Made by a program: the position numbers and the translations under genes
Shown here: positions 11,748 through 22,633 of the stretch, piece after piece
How positions within the stretch are numbered: the stretch's first letter is position 1
How the letters are laid out: every line of letters starts with the position of its first letter
The notes under the pieces: generated by a model
Told to the model about the DNA's origin: nothing
The model's database searches: none
The model's input: the letters and a program-made list of their open reading frames with translations, nothing else
Source: Pterois miles
Taxonomy: Eukaryota; Chordata; Actinopteri; Perciformes; Scorpaenidae
Length of the DNA: 64,000 bases
NCBI GenBank assembly: GCA_947000775.1
Contig: CAMQGK010000637.1
Span: forward strand, 9,667,001-9,731,000
Direction of reading: 5' to 3'

Positions 11748-12420
11748 TCATTTTATTTATCCCACATTAATGGGTTGTATTGTTCTGTTTAATGCTCTGG
11801 ATGATTGTGGCCTTATTGTGGTCTCGTTCTACAAGGATAAAGAAGAAAAGGACAGGTAAAAGTACTTTTATGATAGTGTATAATATTTAGTATACTGTAT
11901 ATACAGACTTTATATATTTGTATATTTGCATTTTCTCTTTCAGGGGATTCTGTACCACATGGAAAATGCAGAACAGATGATAAGGTAGACCTAAATCTTC
12001 ATAGCTATCACTTTTGGCTTTTCATGGGATAGTTTAGATTTGCATACTGGGTGAACATTAAAGTGTGTGTTGTAAAGGAAACTGTGAGGCTATTTCATCT
12101 ACAGGAAGTCATAACCGCTACCCACATCTAAAAAACGATGCTGTGTAGCGCTGTGTGGAAAAAAAATAACGTGTAATATAAATTATGTTCAGGAGTTGCA
12201 TCTCACTCCCTATCTCCCTTATCTCTTGACAGCCTAGCGAGGATGTAACGTATGCCTCTATTGACCACAGCACTGCCAAAGGATCAAGTAGAACCAGACC
12301 TACTACTGACAATGATTGTGACTATGCAACAGTTTATGTCCCAACAACATTTCAACCTGAAACTGTGTCTGAGGGCTCCTCAAAAGACGAATGTGCAGAC
12401 GATTATGTGCTTATGGGGTA
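11748..12420 (+). pseudogene. Partial BTLA-like receptor: transmembrane and ITIM/ITSM tail exons, probably broken
   Basis: Three consecutive exons join in frame. A transmembrane exon ends at 11856; its hydrophobic stretch WVVLFCLMLWMIVALLW is followed by basic residues. Next come 11945-11983 and 12231-12420. The tail reads KPSEDVTYASIDHS, then CDYATVYV, then DDYVLMG and a stop. The VTYASI...DYATV spacing resembles the human BTLA ITIM plus ITSM tail, and the Lys-Pro just before the ITIM also matches. However, reading the transmembrane exon from the best acceptor (CAG at 11745-11747) meets TAA at 11768-11770, and no Ig exon or signal peptide was found upstream. It could be a pseudogene, or a gene whose upstream exons and true exon start were missed. 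Confidence 0.6.
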
Positions 12421-15400
12421 AACAGAAACAAGGGGAAATTCATTCAGGCTATTGCAAAAGGCAGGACTCATAGATGAGATCAAAAACAGGAGAAAATGTC
12501 TTCAATGAAGAAACTGTGACAAAATGAATAACGAACAGACACCAGCGGCTGTAAGCCTCCAGATGTTTCGCTCCACAGCCTCAAGCCTGAACACAGCTGT
12601 GGCGTTCGTCCCTCGAGAAGACAAAACTTCCATCACATCTGTCAAACTTTTATATTATAGCATCTTTTAAACAGTTCTGATTACTTACACTTTTCAACAA
12701 AAGATGAAACTGAACTGTCCCAAATCCATACTTCAGGTTGTAAGCTGTACATAATGTGTTCACACTGAAAAAGGGACAAAAGAAAGTCAATTCGAAGCAT
12801 GAATGTATAGAAGAATGTATAGCAGCATAGCATACAGCTACAGTACATACAGTCAATTTTTAAATGTGCTGCTGATGGATCATATTCTCTCACAATGCAA
12901 TGCACAAAGGAAATGGAGTATCAGGTTACTGCTGGAAAAAAAAATTAAAGCCGCTAAATTCAATATTCAGAGCATTAATATAGCAGCAAACACCTATTTA
13001 TGTAAAGATATAGTGGAGTAATGTCTACCTTAGCAGAGAATGAAATCTCTCTCCCTCTGTGTGTTGTAAGCAGAGCTTCTCCGTGCTTTGTTGACATAGC
13101 CAGGCCAGCCGCACGCGCCTTTTATTGCATGTTCATGCATGCGAGCGTGTCCCTCTGGCTAGCTCACGGCTGCCACTCACCTCTTCTCACCTCGGCAGCT
13201 GCAACTGATAATACCGGCTGATGGCGTCGCTGCAGAAGCATAACACTCCTGTTCCTCACCAGGTTAACACTGTTATCTCTGACAGTACTTTGCCATTGTT
13301 TGCACTGTTTAGAGCTGTTAACATTGTAGGTGCGAGCTGCCGTCACCATGTTGAGAGCCACTGAGAGGTGATAGCAATGGTCCCAATTTTGTATTTAGAA
13401 CCTTTAAAGTAAGTAAAGTAAATTGTGGGTGTTGGTGAAACAACTCCAAAGAAAGTAAATCTCAGGAAGAGCATTTTTCTTTCTCTTTGTGAAGTTACAT
13501 GAACTATCTAGCTTTCCAAAGTCACATTTTGACATCTGATGTTGCCTGTATTGTGTAATTTCCTGTTAGTATGAAATGGTGAAGTATACAAAGATGATTG
13601 CAGTACATACTGTATAGAATTAGTATGTAGTATGAATTTTGCATTTGGCTTTGGTACTTGGGCTTGAACATTTTTTGCCACTCATGTAAGAGGTTATCTG
13701 TGAACGTCACCAAAATGAACTTGGTAGCTTCTTACCAACCACTGCTGGTTACAACTTGACCTAAATGACTGAGAGTCTTAATCCTAATCGTAAAGCCACT
13801 ATGTGTTGAATTTTAAAATTATTTTGGTATGATTTTGTTTGTAGAAAAATATAATTACAATGTGAGCTGTGTTTGTGCGGGTGAATGTTTTTTCCACCAT
13901 GAACAGCAGCTCTGAAACTCTGTAGTGAAGAAAGTGAAGTACTGTAACTTTGTAGTCAGGATGGTTAATATGAGCACAATACATCACTAGTCTCTTTGTT
14001 AAAACAGAACTGCTCCACCTTTAACCAAAGTTTCTGTTGCAGAAACTTAACCCCATGTTAAACGGCCTTTACTAACAATGTTTATGTGCCCAAATTTAAA
14101 ATGCACCTCAAAAGTTTGCATGATAATAGACAAAATTGTGTGTGCAATCTGTACTATTTTCACATGATGGGAGAAAGTAAGGTTTATGTGATATTGTTCA
14201 AAAGAAACACCTTACCTTTTCCAGAGTTTGTCAAAAAAAAAAAAACATTGCTCCTGAGAACTACAGTGATTTATATTATTCATGTGCATAAAGAAAATGT
14301 GTACATTTTTGTCTGTGGCTGTATCTACCTACAGGATTATTTATGTTTGACTGGATGTATATTAAATAGTAAGTGGTGTAATTCACTATAAGTTGCATTT
14401 ATTTCAGTCATTTATTGTGTGTGTTTTTTATTTTTAATTGATAAAAATCACTTTTAACACTTTTGTGTTATTGTATTACATTACATTATTGCATTTGAAT
14501 TAATTGAGAGAATCGCTTGAAAGATTTGCAAGAAGAAGTCATGACAATAATCTCTTTTTAAAGTCAAACCGTCGTTACGGGTCTTACGGGCCACATAAGA
14601 AAGGAAATCATGTTAATGGGTTCATCTGAAGTGGATGTGTGGAAAAACTAAGTGTGTCATGTCCTGTGGACAGAAATTAATGCATCAGTTTCCTCTTTTC
14701 TGTTCATAGCAGTGTGAGGGTATAGACACATTACACTGGCTCAGCCTACTATTTCATAGTGGAAGTCTGAACTCTGGCTGTGTATAAGGGGACGGTGGAT
14801 TATCTCACTGATCACGTACATCGGAACACCATTGGGAAGGCATCTCTTAATGATTAGGAGGATTTATTACATTCAGCACAAGTTGTGTCAGTGTACATGT
14901 GGGTACTCAGACTCCATATTATTAGTATTATTCAGGACTGTGTAACATGCTCAGGATCATGGACTATGCTCTAATCTCTGCCAGTAGATGGCAGAACAGT
15001 CCCTTTTTCCTGTTTTCATTTCCTATCTATGATTCAGTTTCTTCAGAAATTAGTTAACTTCTCATGAATCTGAAAGTCATCATATGGGTGACAAAAGGTC
15101 AATGTTCAGCAAGTATCAGTTTGCTGCATGTCTAAAGGATGTAAAAGCCATCTTGGCTCAATATATATAGATATATATTTTAATCTTATCCATGTATTTG
15201 TTTTTGAGTACGGTACAATTTTTAATCTTGTAGATACATTGAAACCAGTGTGTCCAGACTTCACATAATCTTGTCCACATTATCTTGCAGTTTTACACCT
15301 TTATGTGTAGCCCAAATCACAAATTTATCTCAGAGGGTTTTACAGTCTGTAGAGGACACGACACCCTTTGTCCTTCACAGTATGACTCTCTCATCGGATG

Positions 15401-15805
15401 AGGACGACTTTGTTTGACTTCAGCAAGAATCCATCAAAATGTGAGGATCTCTTCACAGTTTATCTGTAAAAATGTTGTAATGATAATGATCAACATATAA
15501 TTGCAGCCCATTTCATGAGTCCTGTAACTTAGCGTGATGAATCCAGCTGTTCTTTGCTTTTGTAGTTATTATTAATGTTCTCCATGACACCCGCACACAG
15601 TGTAGTGGGCTGCATGTGCTGTGTATGAGAGCCAGTGAGTCACATCAGGTTCCATCAGTCGAGTGTATTGAGGGCAGAATTATTGGAAGTCTTCATCTCA
15701 CTCTCCTCTCTCTCTTTACTATTTCACCATTTCTCAGTTTCACAGCCTTCAGTTTCTCACAGAGATGTGCATTTCAGTGTGTGAGTGTGATGCATGAGCA
15801 GGATT
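12421..15805. other. Intergenic between the BTLA-like remnant and CD200R-like gene
   Basis: About 3.4 kb with no convincing exon. The part next to 15805 is the expected 3' UTR of the minus-strand CD200R-like gene. The segment at 13020-13360 is more GC-rich than its surroundings but has no open structure with splice sites. Confidence 0.4.
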
Positions 15806-15896
15806 TCATGTGAACAAATCTAGAGATGAGTTATAGATAGAGTTCACACGTTGAACATAGCTGGCGTAGGGCTCCACTTCCTCCACATCGTCTGGC

Positions 15897-15936
<40 letters not shown>

Positions 15937-18900
15937 TTAGAGCTGTTGTGAACAAATGTTAACGCCCAGAACTACACAGTGCAGAGATACAGGAAGATTA
16001 ACCCACCGGTGGAGATTTGGATGGAAGGGTCTCGGACTGCCGGCATCGCCTGGCATAAGGTGGATGCACAAACCAGCTCAGTGATTCAACAACAAAAAGC
16101 TTAAAAGTTGTCATTGTAGATCACCAAATGAAAAGTCTTACCTGATTTTTATTAGTTTCTTTTGTGCAAAAAATAAAAATCCTGCCAAAAACACAATTAT
16201 TACCACAATAATGATGTACAGCCAAGGAAAATAACCTGCAGAGAGAGAATAAAGTTTGTTAATAATCTGCTGGACATCAATACAGCACATTAGTAGTAGG
16301 AGCTATTTATTTGTTGCTAATATTTAGTTTTACTAATGATAAGTAGTACACTTGATTTATTATTTTAGATGTTTACTTTATTTAGACTCAATTTCTGATA
16401 GTGTTTTGTTTTGCTAGATTGTTTAGTTTATTTTCTTGTTTAGCATATTCAGTGTTTTGCATAATTAGTATTTTGTTTCCTCTTGTTTATGAATTGGGTA
16501 AAACTGTGGGCACCCACAGTTATATAGGTAGGTAGGTAGGTAGGTAGACAGGGCAGGTATAGGAAAAGCACGCACCCGTAAAACATAAACACACATAAGC
16601 CCCATAAGAGAAGCAGCAACATCAATGTTTCCTTTGTGATTCATTGCTTTTTTTGGTTAAATAATCTTCAGAAATGCAAACATTATGCATGGACAATGGA
16701 CTCTTTTGCCTGCGTAAACCACATACCCATGGTGCATCAGTGGCCCTTTAATTTAAGTTTGATTTTTTTGACAAATAGCCACAACCACTATAATGTAAAA
16801 CACGTTAAATCTTTTGTATTATGCTATCCACTCTGCAAAAGCCTGACCTTTTTCAGGTTTTAGTGCCAAAACCTTTTCCCCTTCCCAGTATGGGTGTGTG
16901 ACAGTACAGCTCAGATTTTCTGTGTCCATTCCCTCGAGGAGCTCCAGGCGACTTTCTACTGTAATATATCCATGTGAGTCAGTTGTCACAGTTGATATGT
17001 TTCCCATATGACTCCAGCTGATGTTGGCAGCAGGGTTTCCTCTTTCAGCTTTGCACACTGCCACCATGGTGCTGCCCTTACGCTCTACCCAGGCTGATAT
17101 ACTGGGAGGAACTGAACCAGGGAAGACAAAACAGGAGAAATGAGATTTGTAGAATACCTTGGCTTGCTGTAGATCAGCCAAATCACATAAAATGTATTTG
17201 AACCTGTATCTATAACCATGCAATTAGTTTTAACTTGCTTGCCTAAGAGCATAAAATAGTCCCAGATGACCATTGTCGACAGTAAGGCCATCAAGGAACA
17301 GGGACATTGCGTCTAGGAAGGCTTATTGCTTTCAGGATCAGAAATTTTCAGAGCAGCAGCAGAAAATAAATCCCATTATGCCCCCACTTTTCAGTAAAAA
17401 TGGGTTTTGTAGCCTTGTAAATGTTTCAAGATTTAGGCAAGTAAAACAGAAATTGCTGTTTCATTGATTTTTGTGAGTACGATTTGGGTGACCCTTTAAG
17501 AAGTTAACCTTATTCTTGAAATCATCTATCCTTGTGAGGAGGAAAGTCCTACCTCTGATAGCCACGTGGATCGCATAGTTGTCGTTTCCTCCGGAGTAAA
17601 CCGACTCACACCTGTAGACCCCCACGTCATCCTCTGAGAAGTTTGGGATGTGTAGGTACGACAGATTTCTGGATGTGTTTCTGAGTGATTTGCCATCTTT
17701 GCAGGAGTCATCGCTTCCACCATCATTGTTAAAGGCGATCATACAGGGTCTGTATTTCATTTCTATTTTCCAGACAACAAACAGCATCTCATTCCACGTC
17801 TTATTGCTGCAGGTCAGGTTGGCTTCACTCCCCAGGTTGAAAGCTACATTTCTGACAACTGTAAAATAAGAACGAATCGCTGCATTATTTTTGCACTAAG
17901 TGGTTGTGCTAATTAAATTGTTTGGGTTATTTTTCTGTTGTAAAACATACAAAGTATTAAACACAGATTCAATTATGCATGGGACATAGACATGCAAAAA
18001 CAAAAAAAAAAATACATAATTAAAGTAAATTAAATTAACTATAGATAGCATGTACCAGGTACATTTAGGCATGAACATTACACAGGATAAACACACATTT
18101 ATAAAATAAATCACTCGCTTTATTTTTTTGACAGTAACCTTCATAGCAATAGTTTTTGGATTAAAATTTGATAACTATAAGTCTAAAAACATGATAATTA
18201 CATATCATTTTAAATAAACTCAAACCCATCACCTCTGATCTTTCAAAATAAAATGGTAATTTCGCGAGACGAACAAAATCTAAACATGTTGTCTTTTAAG
18301 AGATACTGAATGACAAAAGTTTTGTAATTACTTTTTTTTTAAAAGTGGGAAAATATCTCTTAATATTTCATAATTACATTGCAAAATAACCTAAAAAAAA
18401 AGGCTTAACCCCTCTTTTTCTGAAATAACATTTTTTTTATAATTTTTTCAATCATTTCAAACAAAAAAAACATGTAATTTTTAATCTATAATAAGGGGAA
18501 GAAGGGGAAGGATGTCCTTGCGCCTGCACTAGTCTTACTGTTCATAGTCTTATCTTATTTTACTCATACTGCAAAATGGCTGGAGAGAAAAGGGGGAAAT
18601 GAGTTTACCATAAACAGTGCTGGAGTTCACAGAGGTGCTTTGGTTAGTTCCTGAGAGAAATGGAGGTGGATGTTAAGAAAAGGTTAGTAAAAACATTTTT
18701 TTTTTTCGTCAGTCAGAAAGTAGAAAGCAATTCATTCTTAAGTATTCAATCAGCAGAGGAACAATTAATAAGGTGATTTATCTGTTAGTTAGTTAGTTAG
18801 TTAGTTAAAGTGTGTGGCCATATGATTAGGGCTAAATTCCAGGTGTGACAGAAACCACACTATTTGCTGTCTTTCGCATACAAAAGCGGTAAATGTTGTC

Positions 18901-19673
18901 ATAATCTCTCCCATTTGCCTGACTACACTAGAAGAAGCTCATGGCATTAGCACTGCTATTTCAAGGAAATTTATTGGAAAATTCAGGGTTCATCTACTGA
19001 CTTTTACTGCTAAGTGTTATGGAGGGTCTGGGATTCGTTTACTTCTGACAGCTGTAAGCAAAACAGGGGGATGGCAAAACCACAGACCTCAAACAGAAGC
19101 GTCTCCTCCACCGTTCAGAGACCACCCAGTGGAAAAAAAAAAAACTCAATCATAGTGTGTTCAACTGATCTGAAATCATGATTTCCACTGAAGAAGCAGC
19201 GTGCTGCTTGTTCTTTCAGAAAATATGGGGCAACCTTTTCATGCATGTGTTACGGAAGATTTTGCTCCCTTGTCATTTTCTGCACTAACCCACCTCCGAG
19301 CATGTTCTTTCCACTGACTGTCTACACTGAGTCACACCACAGACAAATCTACACAAATCTCAGCGCAGCTAACTACTCATAGTTTACTATCAAAAAGGTC
19401 ATACAGTGATAATAACGATCTACAGCATATTGTTATGGCTGCATAATATTTGAATTCCATTGCATGATAACAGCAATGCAGTCACACATTTTTAGTTTGA
19501 AGTACCACAAATGACACATTTAACAGTATAAAAAGATTAAGTTGAAGTTGTAACACATACAATTAGTATCTATGAAGAAATGAGTATAATCTGTAAATGT
19601 TCAAACCTGCATCCACCCTCCATGCTTCAGACAAGAGAATGACCACAGCATAAATCCACACCATGTCCCTCAT
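15806..19673 (-). CDS. cd200r1: CD200 receptor 1-like two-Ig-domain membrane protein
   Basis: Seven exons in phase: 19673-19607, 18650-18609, 17858-17553, 17111-16848, 16235-16142, 16049-16007 and 15895-15806 (301 codons plus stop; human CD200R1 is 325). Exon 1 is a signal peptide (MVWIYAVVILLSEA; an in-frame Met lies 3 codons upstream). Exon 3 is a V-type domain (NLTCSN, FVVWKI, GVYRCES). Exon 4 is a second domain with AVCKAERGNPAANISW, closely resembling the matching CD200R1 segment. Exon 5 is the transmembrane helix (YIIIVVIIVFLAGFLFF). The tail has EPYASYVQRVNSIYN, matching the PYASY tyrosines of CD200R1. Known role: CD200R1 restrains myeloid cells on binding CD200, through Dok adaptors recruited at an NPxY tyrosine. 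Here that site reads NSIY. N-glycosylation sequons are frequent in both domains. The start could be 19673 or 19664. Confidence 0.85.
15900..15934. repeat. 35-bp poly-A (poly-T on the gene strand) at a splice acceptor
   Basis: On the minus strand this is an uninterrupted run of 35 T ending 2 bp before the AG acceptor of the last CD200R1-like exon (15895-15806). It therefore forms the polypyrimidine tract. Confidence 0.95.
16526..16547. repeat. (GTAG)n tetranucleotide repeat
   Basis: Five copies of the GTAG/GGTA unit lie in a CD200R1-like intron. A GTTA tetranucleotide run occurs at about 18784-18806 in another intron. Confidence 0.85.
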
Positions 19674-21285
19674 CTCCAGTTGTCTTCAGGTTCCTCTGTT
19701 AACTGGCAACCATTAAGAAATACATCAAGTCTTTAACTAAATCCTCAGTGCTGAACGCCGTCTACAGTTACATCAAACTTAGCTGCGTGGCTTTTGCTTG
19801 GGCTACTATGCCATTTACCCTAGTTTATCAATTTCACTTTCTCTATTTATGCTCAATAAGCTCATGGTTGGAGTAAAACAGGCTCTCTACCCCATCCAGA
19901 CAAACTGAACATCCTTGACACCCCTCATGATAAAAAAAATATATAAATGACATGTGACTAACTAATCCCTCCTTCCTTCTTTCTCTTCCCCCAATCTCCA
20001 AACCGCTTTACACCCAAACATCTGCCTTTTTCTCCCACACAGGGTGACGTCTGACAAGACAGCAGTTTCCTTTCTTTCATGTCACATGATCCTCAAAGCA
20101 GTATGTGAGAATGATCCAGGCTAGACAACAGTTTAAAGCAGACACATTAGACACAGTCACAGTATCTATTTATATCATTCATCATATCCTACACGACTGC
20201 CTTACTATATTAATGCCTGCTTATACAACTACTATCGTGTAATACAACAGCCCTGCAATGCCTGCTTTAATATTAAAATGTTCATGTTTTGTTTAAACTA
20301 GGACAAATGTGTTGATTCTCTATAGAAATGTTGAAGCCACTGCTGTTGAACTGTATTTCATTACTGAGCTGTTTCTATAATCCACTTATCCTCACTGATA
20401 TAAATGGTGCAGACAAAATATCAAAAGCACCTCTCGTTATGACAATAAAATGTAACAGCTGCATAAACTATACAGCATCCATACAGCTGAATCAAAACAT
20501 CATCAAATGTATGTACCTTTCACGCTGAGTAAGTGTTGTTTGTTTATGGTCTCATATCTGCTGGTGTAAGAACATCTTGCTCTATAAGGGTTACACAACG
20601 CAGTTGCAGAAGCATTAATGTGGGTGCAGGCATGACTACGGACTCCATTCCCAGTTTGCAGATCAGACATTAACTGACAACGCTGCATTTTGTAGTTATT
20701 GCGTGTTCGTGGTTATGATCTGCAAGCTCAATGCGGAATTTGTGGTTCATGATTTCATCTTGCAATGAGACATCTAGCTATTAGTTGCCCCATATAAGAT
20801 CAGACAGGGGCGGATGAATAGAAACTCAGCTTTTCCTTCTCTTGAGCGTGCTCTCACCCTGCCCATGTACAGAAAAACTGTGAAAATGAAGTTTCAATGT
20901 AGGTGCACATCTTGTGAAAGGTAGGTCTAAGTCAGCCCACAGCTTGGCTATTACTTATTCTACAGCTGATAGTTTTAGGATTTCAAAAACAGTACTGACG
21001 TGTGGAAATATAGTATTTGCAGTATAGCTAATCCAGGCTTTTACCAGGGACAAGGTTGTTCTCCTTTTTCTAAAATCTAATATTAGATGGTGTTTATTCA
21101 ACACAAAAATAACAGAAGTTCAGCTGACTGTGAGTTGGCATGCTTGGCACTAAAACTAGCTTTTCCACAGAATTGCAAAACATTCCAGCTGTGAAGTAAT
21201 GTTGCTTTGGTCAGCTGTGTTCCTCAAATCCAAAAGAAAAAAATGAGGAGAAAAATACTGTCTGTGCCACATTTCGTGTATATGT

Positions 21286-21288
<3 letters not shown>
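19674..21288. other. 5' flank of the CD200R1-like gene, no other gene seen
   Basis: AT-rich sequence without recognised exons. It is the upstream region of the minus-strand receptor, but no core promoter motif can be assigned. Confidence 0.4.

Positions 21289-21376
<88 letters not shown>
21289..21376. repeat. (GT)n microsatellite
   Basis: Uninterrupted GT repeat of about 88 bp. The Cys-Val and His-Thr open frames over it are artefacts. Confidence 0.98.
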
Positions 21377-21379
<3 letters not shown>

Positions 21380-22321
21380 GTTTCCTTTTGATAACACAGA
21401 CTTCCTGTTGATGTCAAAATCGGCCCTTTTGGTAACCCAAAAATATGCTCTAATGGGTGAGGAAAAAAGTGAGACGTATGAAGTAACAATGAATATGTCT
21501 TCTGAAAATGAATAACTGACAAAAGAAATTACTGATGGACATGTGTACTGAGTGGAGCAATGATTTAAACCTTCCTAAAGTTTGTTTTGACATAAACAAA
21601 GAAACACTCTGGTCTAACTGCAAAAAAAAAAAAAAAAAATCATAATGTGTATGAAGTCTCGCAAATGAATTTCGGCACTGTACTAAAATGTTGTGAATCT
21701 CTGAAGGAGAGAGGTGTACAAATATAACAAAAAAGACATTTATTTCACTGCTGTAGGGTTATGAGCCTAATTGCATATCAATAAAGTAAAGTTTCATATG
21801 TTATCTCTAAAAATTAAGGCGAGCTGCGAATGGGGCGGAACCATCTAATAGGAGGAACAAGGGAGGAACCCATGGGAGGAACCGCTGTTTCCGGAAGTAG
21901 ACATACTTCTTCCCAACTGAGTTCTCGTTTGAAAGTATCCTTAAAATGTGAAAACAGGAGTCTCGTAGACAACATAGCACTAGTATGCGTTTATTTTGTG
22001 ACCACTGGTTTGAGTAATGTCATTTTTTCTGAGAAATCATGTTTTTTTCCCGTCAGTTTGGTACGGAGAATGGCTTTCAAGACTACGTTACCCATGAGCC
22101 TCAGCCACCGCGGCGAACAGTCGAAGACACTTGTAGAGCCGTTGCTTTTGTTAGGAACAGTATTTACAAAGAAACCGTTTAAACCAACTGACCAACATGT
22201 TGCCAGTTTTCTACAAGACGCCATCTTCAACTTCTGCTCTTCGTCACCATTGCGAATATTAAGTTAGCAGAGTTTCATGTCCCTCAAGCGTTCTTTTTTT
22301 CTACAACTCCTGTCTGTCGCT
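21377..22321. other. Intergenic with a CG-richer segment at 21830-22270
   Basis: The segment 21830-22270 is open on both strands (145 codons plus, 79 codons minus) and richer in CpG than its surroundings. Neither product is recognised and no splice donor gives a sensible exon. A promoter-associated segment or an old repeat fits as well as a gene. Confidence 0.35.
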
Positions 22322-22504
22322 TAGGTGTGAATGTGAGCGTGAATGGTTTTCTATATGTTGTCTGTCTCTATGCGCCCTGCGATGGACTGGCGACCTGTCC
22401 AGGGTGTACTAACCCGCCTTCGCCCAATGCCAGCTGGGATCGGCTCCAGTCCCCCCGCGACCCCTAACGGGATAAGCGGTTGAAGACGGATGGATGGATG
22501 GATG
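22322..22504 (+). mobile_element. 3' end of a non-LTR retroposon (common teleost LINE/SINE tail)
   Basis: It contains CCCTGCGATGGACTGGCGAC, CCCCGCGACCCCTAACGGGA and a terminal (GGAT)n run, a very common 3' tail in fish genomes. A second copy lies inverted at about 37915-38168. It ends about 35 bp before the CFAP91 X-box-like site. Confidence 0.85.
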
Positions 22505-22539
22505 AAATAACCCTCCCACTGTCAAGCGCTTCGTGTACC

Positions 22540-22553
22540 GTCTCCATGGTTAC
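22540..22553 (+). promoter_or_regulatory. RFX X-box-like site upstream of CFAP91
   Basis: The sequence GTCTCCATGGTTAC is an imperfect palindrome fitting the X-box pattern RYYNYY-AT-RRNRAC with one mismatch (T for R in the right half). It lies 81 bp upstream of the CFAP91 start codon. RFX factors drive many ciliary genes through such sites (established for the family); function here is inferred. Confidence 0.55.
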
Positions 22554-22633
22554 ATTGCTGAGTACTGCAACTATCTGACATATGGGAGCTAAATTTGTTG
22601 GAAAAAGACACGGTTTTTAATTGAAATAAGAAA

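Noticed and set aside
15806..19673. CD80/CD86-like identity for the two-Ig gene, suggested by the human neighbourhood of CFAP91
   Set aside because: The second domain (VCKAERGNPAANISW) and the PYASY tail fit CD200R1 far better than B7 proteins.
21211..21522. 103-codon minus-strand and 74-codon plus-strand frames
   Set aside because: Both cross the (GT)n microsatellite.
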